A DNA stretch of 64,000 bases from CAKVON01 sp902475665. GTDB lineage: Bacteria > Actinomycetota > Coriobacteriia > Coriobacteriales > Atopobiaceae. Position 1 is the first letter of the stretch; the number at the start of each line of letters is the position of its first letter. A program made the position numbers and the translations under genes. A model generated the notes under the pieces. That model saw only the letters and a program-made list of their open reading frames with translations, was not told where the DNA came from and did not search any database. This document shows positions 1-6,619 of the stretch, one piece after another. The DNA is taken from contig JAWQCY010000001.1 in NCBI GenBank assembly GCA_036321795.1, positions 580,355-644,354 of the forward strand, written 5' to 3'.

Positions 1-2
1 AC

Positions 3-488
3 AGGATGGGCGGCCGTCGCCTGGCAGCCTTCGGGGCCGCCTGCTTCGTGCTTCTGGGTGGCGTCACCAGCTACTGGAACGCCCAGAGCAACTACAGCCC
101 GACCAACAACGAGGTGGTCGACTACTACCGCGAGGTCACCCGCGACGCCGCGGGCAACGTCTTGCCGGTCTTCTCTGCCGGAGACATCGGCGACAACATC
201 TGCGCCGTCGGGCCGCTGTCGCAGCTCGTGCCCGAGGCGCACGTCTACATTCCCGACGTGGCCCCGGGTTATGAGGCCTACACGCCCCAGGCAACCCTCT
301 CGTCCGACCTGCCCGCCCTTCTCGACGGGTACCACGGCGAGTTCGTCTACGTCTCCAACGGCAATGCCGACGAGAACGACGACATCCGGCAGTTTGCCGA
401 CGAGTGCGACGCCACCGTGGTCTCCACCGAGCAGTTCTGGCGCCCGTACCGCTCCAACGTCTGGACCATCTCGGTCATGCGCAAGTAG
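3..488 (+). CDS. C-terminal part of a membrane protein (5' end outside window)
   Basis: The reading frame is open from the first bases of the window, so only the last ~160 residues are present and the ATG at base 6 need not be the start. One hydrophobic segment (about residues 5-24 of the visible part) is followed by a ~135-residue, probably extracytoplasmic, tail with several Tyr and Asp residues and no motif I recognise. The GtrB-like glycosyltransferase starts 69 bases downstream on the same strand, so this is plausibly the end of a polytopic glycosyltransferase or O-antigen-conversion type protein working with it. That role is inferred from position only. Confidence 0.55.
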   Translation, partial: RMGGRRLAAFGAACFVLLGGVTSYWNAQSNYSPTNNEVVDYYREVTRDAAGNVLPVFSAGDIGDNICAVGPLSQLVPEAHVYIPDVAPGYEAYTPQATLSSDLPALLDGYHGEFVYVSNGNADENDDIRQFADECDATVVSTEQFWRPYRSNVWTISVMRK

Positions 489-557
489 CCGCCGACCGCT
501 CCGGACCCGCATCTCGGCGCACGTCGCCGTAACCGCAACGAATCGAGGCCCCCCACA

Positions 558-1607
558 ATGGCTGACAACGAGACCGCAACCGCGCCCGCGCCCGACGCGC
601 CTGCGACCCCCACATCCGTCGACCCGGCACCCGCCGCATCCGCCGCGCCCAAGGTCCTGACAATCGTCGTGCCCTGCCACAACGAGCAGGACACGGCCCA
701 GGCGTTCTACGACGCGACCTCAGCCGTGGCCGCGGGCAAGCTCGCGCCGATGGGCGTCACGGTCCGCTACGTCTTCGTGGACGACGGCTCGCGCGACCGC
801 ACGCTCGAGGTCCTGCGTGCCCTGGACGCGGCGCATCCGGAGGTCAGCTACCTGTCCTTCTCGCGAAACTTTGGTAAGGAGGCAGCGCTGTTCGCGGGCC
901 TGACCGCGGCCGCCAGGCGCTCCGACCTTGTCGCTGTGATGGACGCGGACCTGCAGGACCCGCCCACGTTGCTGCCGCAGATGGTCGAGAAGGCCCTGTC
1001 GGGCGAATACGACCGCGTGGCCGCCCGCCGTACCTCGCGCGAGGGCGAGCCGCCGATCCGCTCCTGGTTCGCCAGGCGCTTCTACTCGCTGATGAACCAC
1101 CTGACCGACCTTGACCTGCGCGACGGCGCGAGGGACTTCTCGGTCATGACCAGGCGATTCGTCGAGGCGGTGCTGTCCTGCGGCGAGTACAACCGCTTCA
1201 CCAAGGGGCTGTTCGGCTGGGTCGGCTACCCCACGGCGTGGGTCGAGTACCTCAACGTCGAACGCGTGGCGGGCGAGACGAACTGGTCGTTCTGGTCGCT
1301 CGTTCACTACGCGCTTGACGGGATCGTCGCCTACTCGGTCAAGCCGCTCGAGATGCTCACGGCGGCGGGTGGCGCGGTCAGCCTGTGCGCACTTCTCGCC
1401 CTCGTGTTCGTCGTCGTTCGCGCCGCGATCTTCGGCGACCCGGTTGCCGGCTGGCCCTCCCTCATGACGGTGATCATCCTTGTGGGCGGCCTTCTGACGG
1501 TCGGCCTCGGCGTCATCGGCTACTACCTGTCCAAGATCTACCTCGAGGTCAAGGGTCGCCCCGTCTACCTGCTCAAGGAGTCTAGCGACCGCGACTGGCT
1601 GAGCTAG
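558..1607 (+). CDS. GtrB-like polyprenyl-phosphate glycosyltransferase (GT2)
   Basis: A 349-residue protein with an Ala/Pro-rich N-terminus (residues 1-31), then a GT-A fold: the nucleotide-binding strand and VVPCHNE at about 36-43, VDDGSRD at about 73-80, and a DADLQDP catalytic/metal motif near 127. Two membrane helices lie near residues 265-290 and 300-325 at the C-terminus. This is the layout of the DPM1/GtrB family, which moves a sugar from a nucleotide donor to undecaprenyl phosphate on the cytoplasmic face. The sugar cannot be told from sequence. The ATG follows a GAGGCC stretch rather than a strong ribosome site. Confidence 0.85.
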   Translation: MADNETATAPAPDAPATPTSVDPAPAASAAPKVLTIVVPCHNEQDTAQAFYDATSAVAAGKLAPMGVTVRYVFVDDGSRDRTLEVLRALDAAHPEVSYLSFSRNFGKEAALFAGLTAAARRSDLVAVMDADLQDPPTLLPQMVEKALSGEYDRVAARRTSREGEPPIRSWFARRFYSLMNHLTDLDLRDGARDFSVMTRRFVEAVLSCGEYNRFTKGLFGWVGYPTAWVEYLNVERVAGETNWSFWSLVHYALDGIVAYSVKPLEMLTAAGGAVSLCALLALVFVVVRAAIFGDPVAGWPSLMTVIILVGGLLTVGLGVIGYYLSKIYLEVKGRPVYLLKESSDRDWLS

Positions 1608-1612
1608 CCGGG

Positions 1613-2467
1613 CTACTCCGTAAACGGCCACTCGCCGCGCGCGATGGCGGCGATCGCGTTGGCGACGGCGTCGTCGGCGCACTCGCCGATGTGCCAGCGC
1701 GCGGCGGCCTTGGCCTCGGGCGTGGCGTTTGCGACCGCGACCGAGTTGGGTACGTGGCGCAGCATCTCGAGGTCGTTGCCGGAGTCGCCGAAGACCACGA
1801 CCTGGTCCAGCGAGATTCCCAGGCGCCCGGCCAAAACGTCGACGGCAGAGGCCTTGCTCCAGCCGTGGGGCGTGGTGTTGATGAAGCCCGGCATGGGCAG
1901 CGAGTAGTCGACCTGCGGCACTTCTCGGCGCAGGACCTCGATCACCTGCTGGGTGCGCCCCAGGTCCACGGGCGTGAACACGTTGGCCTTGACCACGGGG
2001 AACCCCGGCACGTCCGACGCCGCGCACGCGGTCTTGGCGTAGATGCGGAACGACTTGCGCAGGTCCTCGACCCGGCCGGTGACCACGAGTGCCTGCGGGC
2101 CGTCAAAGCAGATGAGCCCGCAGCCCTCCATGCCGCGCGTGACGTCCGCGATGGCGAGAAGTGCGTCGTGGTCGATGGTCGCCTCGTGGACGAGCTCGTC
2201 GTCCAGGTACACCTGCATCCCGTTTGCCGCCAGAAGGGTGCGGCAGCATGCCTTGTCCCCGCCAAACACCTGCGGCACCCTCGTGGCGCCACGGCCGGAC
2301 GCCGCGCCCACGTGGATGCCCGCCTCGAGCGCCGCGTGGAAGGCTGCCACGCAGGTGGGGGAGGCCTCGTCGCGGTCGGCGGGCAGGATCGTGCCGTCGA
2401 CGTCGGTCAGGATCAGACGGATGTCCGGGTGCGACGCGTTGGCGGGGTTGGGTGCGGTGGCGGCCAT
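1613..2467 (-). CDS. HAD-superfamily (Cof-type) hydrolase
   Basis: A 284-residue protein. Motif I, TDVDGTIL, near residue 21 carries the nucleophilic Asp and the acid/base Asp. The C-terminal motif GDSGNDLEML near residue 235 binds Mg2+. The long cap between them is the C2 type of the Cof subfamily, which dephosphorylates small phosphorylated sugars and cofactors such as FMN or PLP. The substrate is not predictable. The ATG has a GAGAGGAG ribosome site. It is convergent with the glycosyltransferase, five bases from its stop. Confidence 0.85.
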   Translation of the reverse strand: MAATAPNPANASHPDIRLILTDVDGTILPADRDEASPTCVAAFHAALEAGIHVGAASGRGATRVPQVFGGDKACCRTLLAANGMQVYLDDELVHEATIDHDALLAIADVTRGMEGCGLICFDGPQALVVTGRVEDLRKSFRIYAKTACAASDVPGFPVVKANVFTPVDLGRTQQVIEVLRREVPQVDYSLPMPGFINTTPHGWSKASAVDVLAGRLGISLDQVVVFGDSGNDLEMLRHVPNSVAVANATPEAKAAARWHIGECADDAVANAIAAIARGEWPFTE

Positions 2468-2492
2468 ACGGCACTCCTCTCGGCTTGCGTAT

Positions 2493-2523
2493 GAAAAAGG
2501 CCACCCGACAAGTCGAGTGGCCT
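2493..2523 (-). terminator. Intrinsic terminator of the minus-strand tRNA-Val
   Basis: An 11-bp stem (GGCCACTCGAC paired with GTCGGGTGGCC, one G-U pair) with a two-base loop is followed on the minus strand by TTTTTC. It lies eight bases after the tRNA and just before the HAD gene. Confidence 0.8.
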
Positions 2524-2530
2524 GAACATT

Positions 2531-2605
2531 TGGTGGGCGTTACAAGATTTGAACTTGTGACCTCTTCCGTGTCAGGGAAGCGCTCTCCCCCTGAGCTAAA
2601 CGCCC
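2531..2605 (-). tRNA. tRNA-Val(GAC)
   Basis: A 75-base cloverleaf with encoded CCA. The acceptor is GGGCGTT/AACGCCC, the anticodon loop CTGACAC gives anticodon GAC, and the T arm carries GTTCAAATC. The sequence is identical to the copy at 5354-5428 on the other strand. It has its own promoter and terminator, so it is an independent unit. Confidence 0.95.
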
Positions 2606-2637
2606 TTGTATGTGTGCGCTCACGCGCAACAAGAAAC

Positions 2638-2666
2638 AATATACGGGAACCGTCACGGCCGCGCAA
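2638..2666 (-). promoter_or_regulatory. Promoter of tRNA-Val (minus)
   Basis: Read on the minus strand: TTGCGC (-35, 2666-2661), a 17-base spacer, and TATATT (-10, 2643-2638), 32 bases before the mature tRNA. Confidence 0.7.
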
Positions 2667-2713
2667 GGATTAGTTTCGCGCAACGCACGCATCGGGCCCC
2701 ATCCACACGCGAC

Positions 2714-3337
2714 CTACACGAGTGGAAGCTCCATCAGGGTCACGTCCATGGGGGAGTAGTCGCCGTAATCCAGACGGTGGACGCCCTTGTCCAGAAGGCC
2801 GCAGCGCCTGTAGAGCCCGATCGCATGCGAGTTGGTGCTCCAGACGTCCAGGCGCATGCTAAGGCAGCCCCGTGCGCGGGAGAAGTCGGCCGCGGCCTCC
2901 AGCAGCGCGCGTCCGACGCCCAGGCCGCGACCTCGCGGCACGACTGCCAGCAGGTGCACGACGGCCACCTCGTCGCCCGAGGCGGACACGCTCCAGTCGG
3001 CAAGCTCGTAGCCCTTCTCCTGCGTGTGGTTGATCACGACGGCGCCCAGGACGTCGTTAGCTCCGACCGTGCCTCTGCCGGGCTCGTGGCCGTCCTGAGG
3101 GGTCGTGTCGGTAACGGCGACCAGCAGGCGGCCTACCTCGATGTCAGCGACCAGGTTCTCGCGGACGGGGTGCTCGCCCATGACCCAGTCGACGTCCCAG
3201 GGCTTGCCGCGCATGTCGTCGCAGACCTCGGCGTACATCCGCCAGATGGCGTCGATCTCGTCGGCGACCGCCGGCCTTACGGCAACCGTCGGACGGCCGT
3301 CGTCCCTGCTGCCGAGAAGGGCGTTGTCGTTGGGCAT
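2714..3337 (-). CDS. GNAT-family N-acetyltransferase
   Basis: A 207-residue protein. The acetyl-CoA-binding segment LLAVVPRGRGLGVGRALLEAA (RGRGLG loop) lies near residues 131-150 and is followed by the usual Asn/Tyr region SNSHAIGLYRRCGLL-like near the end. The start at 3337 is chosen because GAAAGGAA precedes it by six bases; a longer reading would run into the antitoxin-like gene upstream. The substrate is unknown. It ends in a divergent gap facing the tRNA-Val promoter. Confidence 0.8.
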   Translation of the reverse strand: MPNDNALLGSRDDGRPTVAVRPAVADEIDAIWRMYAEVCDDMRGKPWDVDWVMGEHPVRENLVADIEVGRLLVAVTDTTPQDGHEPGRGTVGANDVLGAVVINHTQEKGYELADWSVSASGDEVAVVHLLAVVPRGRGLGVGRALLEAAADFSRARGCLSMRLDVWSTNSHAIGLYRRCGLLDKGVHRLDYGDYSPMDVTLMELPLV

Positions 3338-3362
3338 CGGGTTCCTTTCGGTGGTACGGGGC

Positions 3363-3629
3363 TTATGCCATTGCGGCAAGCTCGCGATCAACGGCATGCC
3401 TTATGAAATCGGACTGGGTAATTCCTGCACGCTTGGCTGCTGCCTTGACGGCCGCCGCGCGAGATACGGTAAGACGAAATGTGAGGACCTTCGTAGGTTC
3501 CTCCCGGTCGGGAAGGGAGACGCGAATGTTTTCGAGGTGTCCCTTCCATTCGCCCGACTCGAACTCCTCGGCAATTTGCTCGAGCTTCTCGTCCGTGACG
3601 GAGCTTCCATCGGTGAGCTTGTACTCCAT
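3363..3629 (-). CDS. Antitoxin-like ribbon-helix-helix protein
   Basis: An 88-residue protein. The C-terminal half reads as a ribbon-helix-helix module: the strand KVLTFRLTVSRAAAVKAAA is followed by a second helix beginning GITQSDFIRHAVDREL. The acidic N-terminal half (TDEKLEQIAEEFESGEW) fits a flexible toxin-binding segment. It lies 13 bases downstream of a 91-residue protein in the order toxin then antitoxin, seen in several small type II systems. AGGAGG just upstream supports the ATG. The class is inferred from fold and pairing. Confidence 0.65.
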   Translation of the reverse strand: MEYKLTDGSSVTDEKLEQIAEEFESGEWKGHLENIRVSLPDREEPTKVLTFRLTVSRAAAVKAAAKRAGITQSDFIRHAVDRELAAMA

Positions 3630-3642
3630 ATTCGATCGCCTC

Positions 3643-3918
3643 CTAGATGAGCCTGGATTCTCTTAGAGTTTTCTTGCTTGGTGGAGTCATTGCATGAAAG
3701 ACGAGATAATCGCCGTCTTCCAGTTCTACGGCGACCATCTCGAGCATCCTCCCTGAGCAATCAAAACCGACGACGACAAGTTGACTTGGATCGACATCGC
3801 GTTGGGCCTCAGCTATGCGGTTTACCCATGCGTGGGCAACGTCATCTGCGGAGAGCTCTGGATGGCGTTGTGTTACGCGGCAGTGGATGGTGATGTGGTC
3901 CAATGTCGGCCTCTTCAA
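3643..3918 (-). CDS. Small toxin-like protein paired with the RHH protein
   Basis: A 91-residue protein starting at TTG. The C-terminal half (VVGFDCSGRMLEMVAVEL, then LVFHAMTPPSKKTLRE) has the strand-Gly-Arg-hydrophobic strand-FHAM-Lys/Arg pattern of BrnT/RelE-like small RNase toxins. The conserved basic tail (KK, R) would be the candidate active region. The pairing with an RHH protein 13 bases downstream supports a toxin-antitoxin role. The family match is by pattern only, so the activity is unproven. Confidence 0.55.
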   Translation of the reverse strand: MKRPTLDHITIHCRVTQRHPELSADDVAHAWVNRIAEAQRDVDPSQLVVVGFDCSGRMLEMVAVELEDGDYLVFHAMTPPSKKTLRESRLI

Positions 3919-3931
3919 AACGTATTCTCTT

Positions 3932-3976
3932 TTGTATTACAACATGAATTATACCCCGGAGACGAGGCTGGTTTCA
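3932..3976 (-). promoter_or_regulatory. Promoter and possible operator of the toxin-antitoxin-like pair
   Basis: On the minus strand a perfect TATAAT (3953-3948) lies 29 bases before the TTG start, with a weak -35 (TGAAAC, 3976-3971) 17 bases upstream. Just downstream is the palindrome TTGTA-T-TACAA (3932-3942), well placed for binding by the RHH antitoxin. The area is AT-rich relative to its surroundings. Confidence 0.5.
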
Positions 3977-3985
3977 TTCGTTCGT

Positions 3986-4654
3986 CTATTCCATCCCCGG
4001 AAACCCCGTCTGTCTAAGGGCCTCGTACAGCACGACCGCGGCTGCGTTCGACAGGTTGAGGGCGCTGATCCGATAGTCGCTCGGGTCGACGAAGTTGCCG
4101 CACACATCCTGCCTCAGGATGGGGGAGGAGCCCGCGTCGGGCGAGTGCCCTGCCGTCTCGGTCCCGCCCGCGACGGCATTCCCGCCGACCAGACTGCCGG
4201 CACTCGCGGACAGCTCGTCGTTCTCGGCGGCCCAGGCGTCGGCATCCGTAAGGGAGGTCGCGTCGGGAAGCATGGGGATGCGCTCGCAACGTTCGGGCAG
4301 CGCGGCCAGAAGCTCCTCGGGCAGGCCCGAGCTCTCGCAGCCGAACACCAGGAAGTCGCCGTCGCGGTAGGTCGACTGGGCATAGGTGCGCCGTGCCTTC
4401 TTCGTTAGCAAGTGCAGGCGCGCCGAGTCCTTCTCGGCAAGGTCATTGGTGCGGACGAAGTCGTCCCAGCCGTCATAGGTCACGACGTCGAGGCTGTGCC
4501 AGTAGCCCAGTCCCGCGCGCCTGAGCATGCGATCGTCCAGGGAGAAGCCCATGGGCCCCACCAGGTGCAGGCGGGTCCCTGTCACCACGCAGGTGCGGCC
4601 GATGTTGCCCGTGTTTGCGGGGATTTCCGGCGATACGAGAACTATGTTGAGCAC
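3986..4654 (-). CDS. trmL: TrmL-like tRNA (cytidine/uridine-34-2'-O)-methyltransferase (SpoU family)
   Basis: A 222-residue protein. SpoU/trefoil-knot motifs are clear: NTGNIGRTCV near 14-23, FGCESSGLPEE near 104-114, and LNLSNAAAVVLYEALRQ near 198-214. TrmL methylates the wobble ribose of certain leucine tRNAs using SAM. The usual length is about 150-160 residues. Here about 60 extra residues, rich in Ser, Gly and Ala, sit between RIPML and LNLSN (about 128-195), inside the region that normally runs straight into the knot. The gene sits next to a tRNA cluster, which may be coincidence. Confidence 0.8.
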   Translation of the reverse strand: MLNIVLVSPEIPANTGNIGRTCVVTGTRLHLVGPMGFSLDDRMLRRAGLGYWHSLDVVTYDGWDDFVRTNDLAEKDSARLHLLTKKARRTYAQSTYRDGDFLVFGCESSGLPEELLAALPERCERIPMLPDATSLTDADAWAAENDELSASAGSLVGGNAVAGGTETAGHSPDAGSSPILRQDVCGNFVDPSDYRISALNLSNAAAVVLYEALRQTGFPGME

Positions 4655-4715
4655 GGCGTTTGCCTTTCGTTCGGGTCGTGTTTGGAGTCGGTCTCCACAA
4701 TTTGAAAATTAATGC

Positions 4716-4744
4716 TTGCACACTCGTGATTCTTTCCGTATAGT
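4716..4744 (+). promoter_or_regulatory. Promoter of the first tRNA-Gly
   Basis: TTGCAC (4716-4721), a 17-base spacer and TATAGT (4739-4744) lie 12 bases before the tRNA. Confidence 0.75.
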
Positions 4745-4756
4745 AATCCACGCATT

Positions 4757-4832
4757 GCGGGCTTGGCGCAGTTGGTAGCGCGCCACCTTGCCAAGGTGGA
4801 GGTCGCGGGTTCGAACCCCGTAGCCCGCTCCA
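4757..4832 (+). tRNA. tRNA-Gly(GCC), copy 1
   Basis: A 76-base cloverleaf with encoded CCA. The acceptor is GCGGGCT/AGCCCGC, the anticodon loop TTGCCAA gives GCC, and the T loop is GTTCGAAC. It is identical to the copy at 5207-5282. It leads a short Gly-Cys unit ended by the hairpin at 4957. Confidence 0.95.
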
Positions 4833-4874
4833 TGTGTTCTCGGAGCCGGATTCCCGTTCGGCTCTTTTCATAAC

Positions 4875-4948
4875 GGCGGCATGGCCAAGTGGTAAGGCAC
4901 GGGACTGCAAATCCCTTACCCCCCGTTCGAATCGGGGTGCCGCCTCCA
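4875..4948 (+). tRNA. tRNA-Cys(GCA)
   Basis: A 74-base cloverleaf with encoded CCA. The acceptor is GGCGGCA/TGCCGCC, the anticodon loop CTGCAAA gives GCA, and the T arm has GTTCGAATC. It lies 42 bases after tRNA-Gly with no obvious promoter between, so it is probably co-transcribed. Confidence 0.95.
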
Positions 4949-4956
4949 GAACAGTC

Positions 4957-4990
4957 AGCGGGTCGGGGCAATCGCCTCGGCCCGCTTCTT
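4957..4990 (+). terminator. Terminator after tRNA-Gly/tRNA-Cys
   Basis: A 13-bp stem with two G-U pairs (AGCGGGTCGGGGC with GCCTCGGCCCGCT) and an AATC loop is followed by TCTTGTT. Confidence 0.75.
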
Positions 4991-5096
4991 GTTATGTCGA
5001 TGCTAGAGCCTGCCGAGAAGGACGTCGGGGTAGGGACCGATTCGCGTCGCACCCCCGAGTGGACACCGGCGTCTGCACAAGCGACCGACGGGCACA

Positions 5097-5159
5097 AATC
5101 TCAACTTTTTTACCGCAACTACCTGCGCGTTCTTCTCGACAAAGAAAAAAGTTGAGATT
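5097..5159. repeat. 15-bp perfect inverted repeat between tRNA units
   Basis: AATCTCAACTTTTTT (5097-5111) is the exact reverse complement of 5145-5159; the spacer is 33 bases. It lies after the tRNA-Cys terminator and ends six bases before the -35 box of the second tRNA-Gly. Either strand gives a stem with an A/T-run inside it, unlike a normal terminator. It could be a miniature mobile element or a regulatory structure. Confidence 0.7.
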
Positions 5160-5164
5160 GGGGC

Positions 5165-5193
5165 TTGCGTGGGTTGGGTCGGTCCTGTATTGT
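5165..5193 (+). promoter_or_regulatory. Promoter of the second tRNA-Gly/tRNA-Val unit
   Basis: TTGCGT (5165-5170), a 17-base spacer and TATTGT (5188-5193) lie 13 bases before the tRNA. Confidence 0.7.
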
Positions 5194-5206
5194 ATCTCCT
5201 TGCGCC

Positions 5207-5282
5207 GCGGGCTTGGCGCAGTTGGTAGCGCGCCACCTTGCCAAGGTGGAGGTCGCGGGTTCGAACCCCGTAGCCCGCTCCA
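5207..5282 (+). tRNA. tRNA-Gly(GCC), copy 2
   Basis: Identical over all 76 bases, including CCA, to the copy at 4757-4832, but with a different promoter and a different downstream partner (tRNA-Val). Confidence 0.95.
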
Positions 5283-5353
5283 TGACATACCTGGGGCCAG
5301 AGGAATCTGGCCCCTTTCATTCCCTCGCCGTCGCTCCAAGGCGGCAAACAAAC

Positions 5354-5428
5354 GGGCGTTTAGCTCAGGGGGAGAGCGCTTCCCTGACACGGAAGAGGTC
5401 ACAAGTTCAAATCTTGTAACGCCCACCA
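5354..5428 (+). tRNA. tRNA-Val(GAC), copy 2
   Basis: 75 bases identical to the minus-strand tRNA-Val at 2531-2605; anticodon GAC, encoded CCA. It is probably co-transcribed with tRNA-Gly 71 bases upstream. Confidence 0.95.
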
Positions 5429-5436
5429 CATGCAAG

Positions 5437-5467
5437 GGCCAGCCGAGAGATCGGCTGGCCTTCTTTG
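5437..5467 (+). terminator. Terminator after tRNA-Gly/tRNA-Val
   Basis: A 10-bp perfect stem (GGCCAGCCGA with TCGGCTGGCC, loop GAGA) is followed by TTCTTTGTT, eight bases after the tRNA. Confidence 0.85.
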
Positions 5468-5605
5468 TTATCGGGCCTTCATCTCGTTGTCCCATTTCCG
5501 ACAGATGCCATTTCTCGCCTGCATCGAAACCGTTCCTCTCGTATAAACAAGTCAACGATTCCGTCGGCGGCCCCGTCCGTCGCCTGCTCGGAAGAGAGGA
5601 CCCGC

Positions 5606-6604
5606 ATGCCAACCAACCCGACTACCAAGTCTGTCGCGGGCGCTCCTGCCCCCACGACCGCTTCCGCCAGCGACGTCGTCCGCGTCGAGGGCCTGGTCAA
5701 GCGTTACGGCGACCTGCTGGCGCTCGACCACTTCGACCTGCGCATCGCCCGCGGCGAGATCTTCGGCCTTTTGGGTCCCAACGGTTCCGGCAAGACGACC
5801 ACCATCAACTGCATTCTGCAGCTGCTTACCTACGACCGCGGTACGATCGAGCTGTTCGGCCAGCCCATGGCTCCCGACCGCTACGACCTCAAGCGCCGTA
5901 TCGGCGTTGTCCCGCAGCAGGTCGCTGTGTTCGACGAGCTCACCGTGCGCGAGAACATCGACTACTTCTGCAGCCTGTACGTGGGCGACCGTGCCCGCCG
6001 CCGCCAGCTGGTGGACGAGGCCATCGACTTCGTTGGCCTCGGCGACTTCGTCGGCTTTCGCCCCAAGAAGCTCTCCGGCGGCCTGGCCCGCCGTCTCAAC
6101 ATCGCCTGTGGCATCGCCCACAAGCCCGAGCTCATCTTCTTCGACGAGCCCACGGTCGCCGTCGACCCCCAGAGCCGTAACGCCATTCTCGACGGCATCT
6201 GCCGCCTGCGCGACGAGGGAGCCACGGTTGTCTACACCAGCCACTACATGGAGGAGGTCGAGAAGATCTGCTCCCGCATCATGATCATGGACGGCGGCCG
6301 CACCCTGGCCGAGGGCACCAACGACGAGCTCAAGCGCATGATCGGCATGGGCGAGAAGGTCGTGGTCGAGCTCGCCGATTTTCCCGACGACGCGCTTGCT
6401 GCCGTGCGCGACCTGCCGCACGTCATCGGCGCCACGTTCGCCGCGGGCACGCTCACCTGCTCGTGCGAGGCCTACCCGCACAACCTCACTGACATTCTCG
6501 ACACGCTGCGTTCGCGCGGGGCCGAGCTCGGCCGCGTCTTCTCGGAGCCACCGACCCTCAACGACGTGTTCCTCGAGATCACCGGCCGCGAACTGCGCGA
6601 CTAG
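5606..6604 (+). CDS. ABC transporter ATP-binding protein (drug/antibiotic exporter type)
   Basis: A 332-residue ATPase. Walker A GPNGSGKTT is at 57-65, the Q-loop follows at VVPQQ, the signature reads LSGGLARR rather than LSGGQ, and Walker B IFFDEPTVAVDP is followed by the H-loop TSHYMEEVE. A ~90-residue C-terminal extension (from about residue 245) is typical of CcmA/DrrA-type exporters. The start at 5606 follows GAGAGGA; the frame upstream overlaps no other gene but is not conserved-looking. Two ABC-2 permeases follow with 15-base and overlapping spacing, so the three form one exporter. The substrate is unknown. Confidence 0.9.
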   Translation: MPTNPTTKSVAGAPAPTTASASDVVRVEGLVKRYGDLLALDHFDLRIARGEIFGLLGPNGSGKTTTINCILQLLTYDRGTIELFGQPMAPDRYDLKRRIGVVPQQVAVFDELTVRENIDYFCSLYVGDRARRRQLVDEAIDFVGLGDFVGFRPKKLSGGLARRLNIACGIAHKPELIFFDEPTVAVDPQSRNAILDGICRLRDEGATVVYTSHYMEEVEKICSRIMIMDGGRTLAEGTNDELKRMIGMGEKVVVELADFPDDALAAVRDLPHVIGATFAAGTLTCSCEAYPHNLTDILDTLRSRGAELGRVFSEPPTLNDVFLEITGRELRD

Positions 6605-6619
6605 GGGGTGGAGGGACCG

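Noticed and set aside
720..2027. A 435-codon minus-strand frame opposite the glycosyltransferase
   Set aside because: It is an Arg/Ala/Gly-rich mirror of the real gene, typical of high-GC DNA, with no motif.
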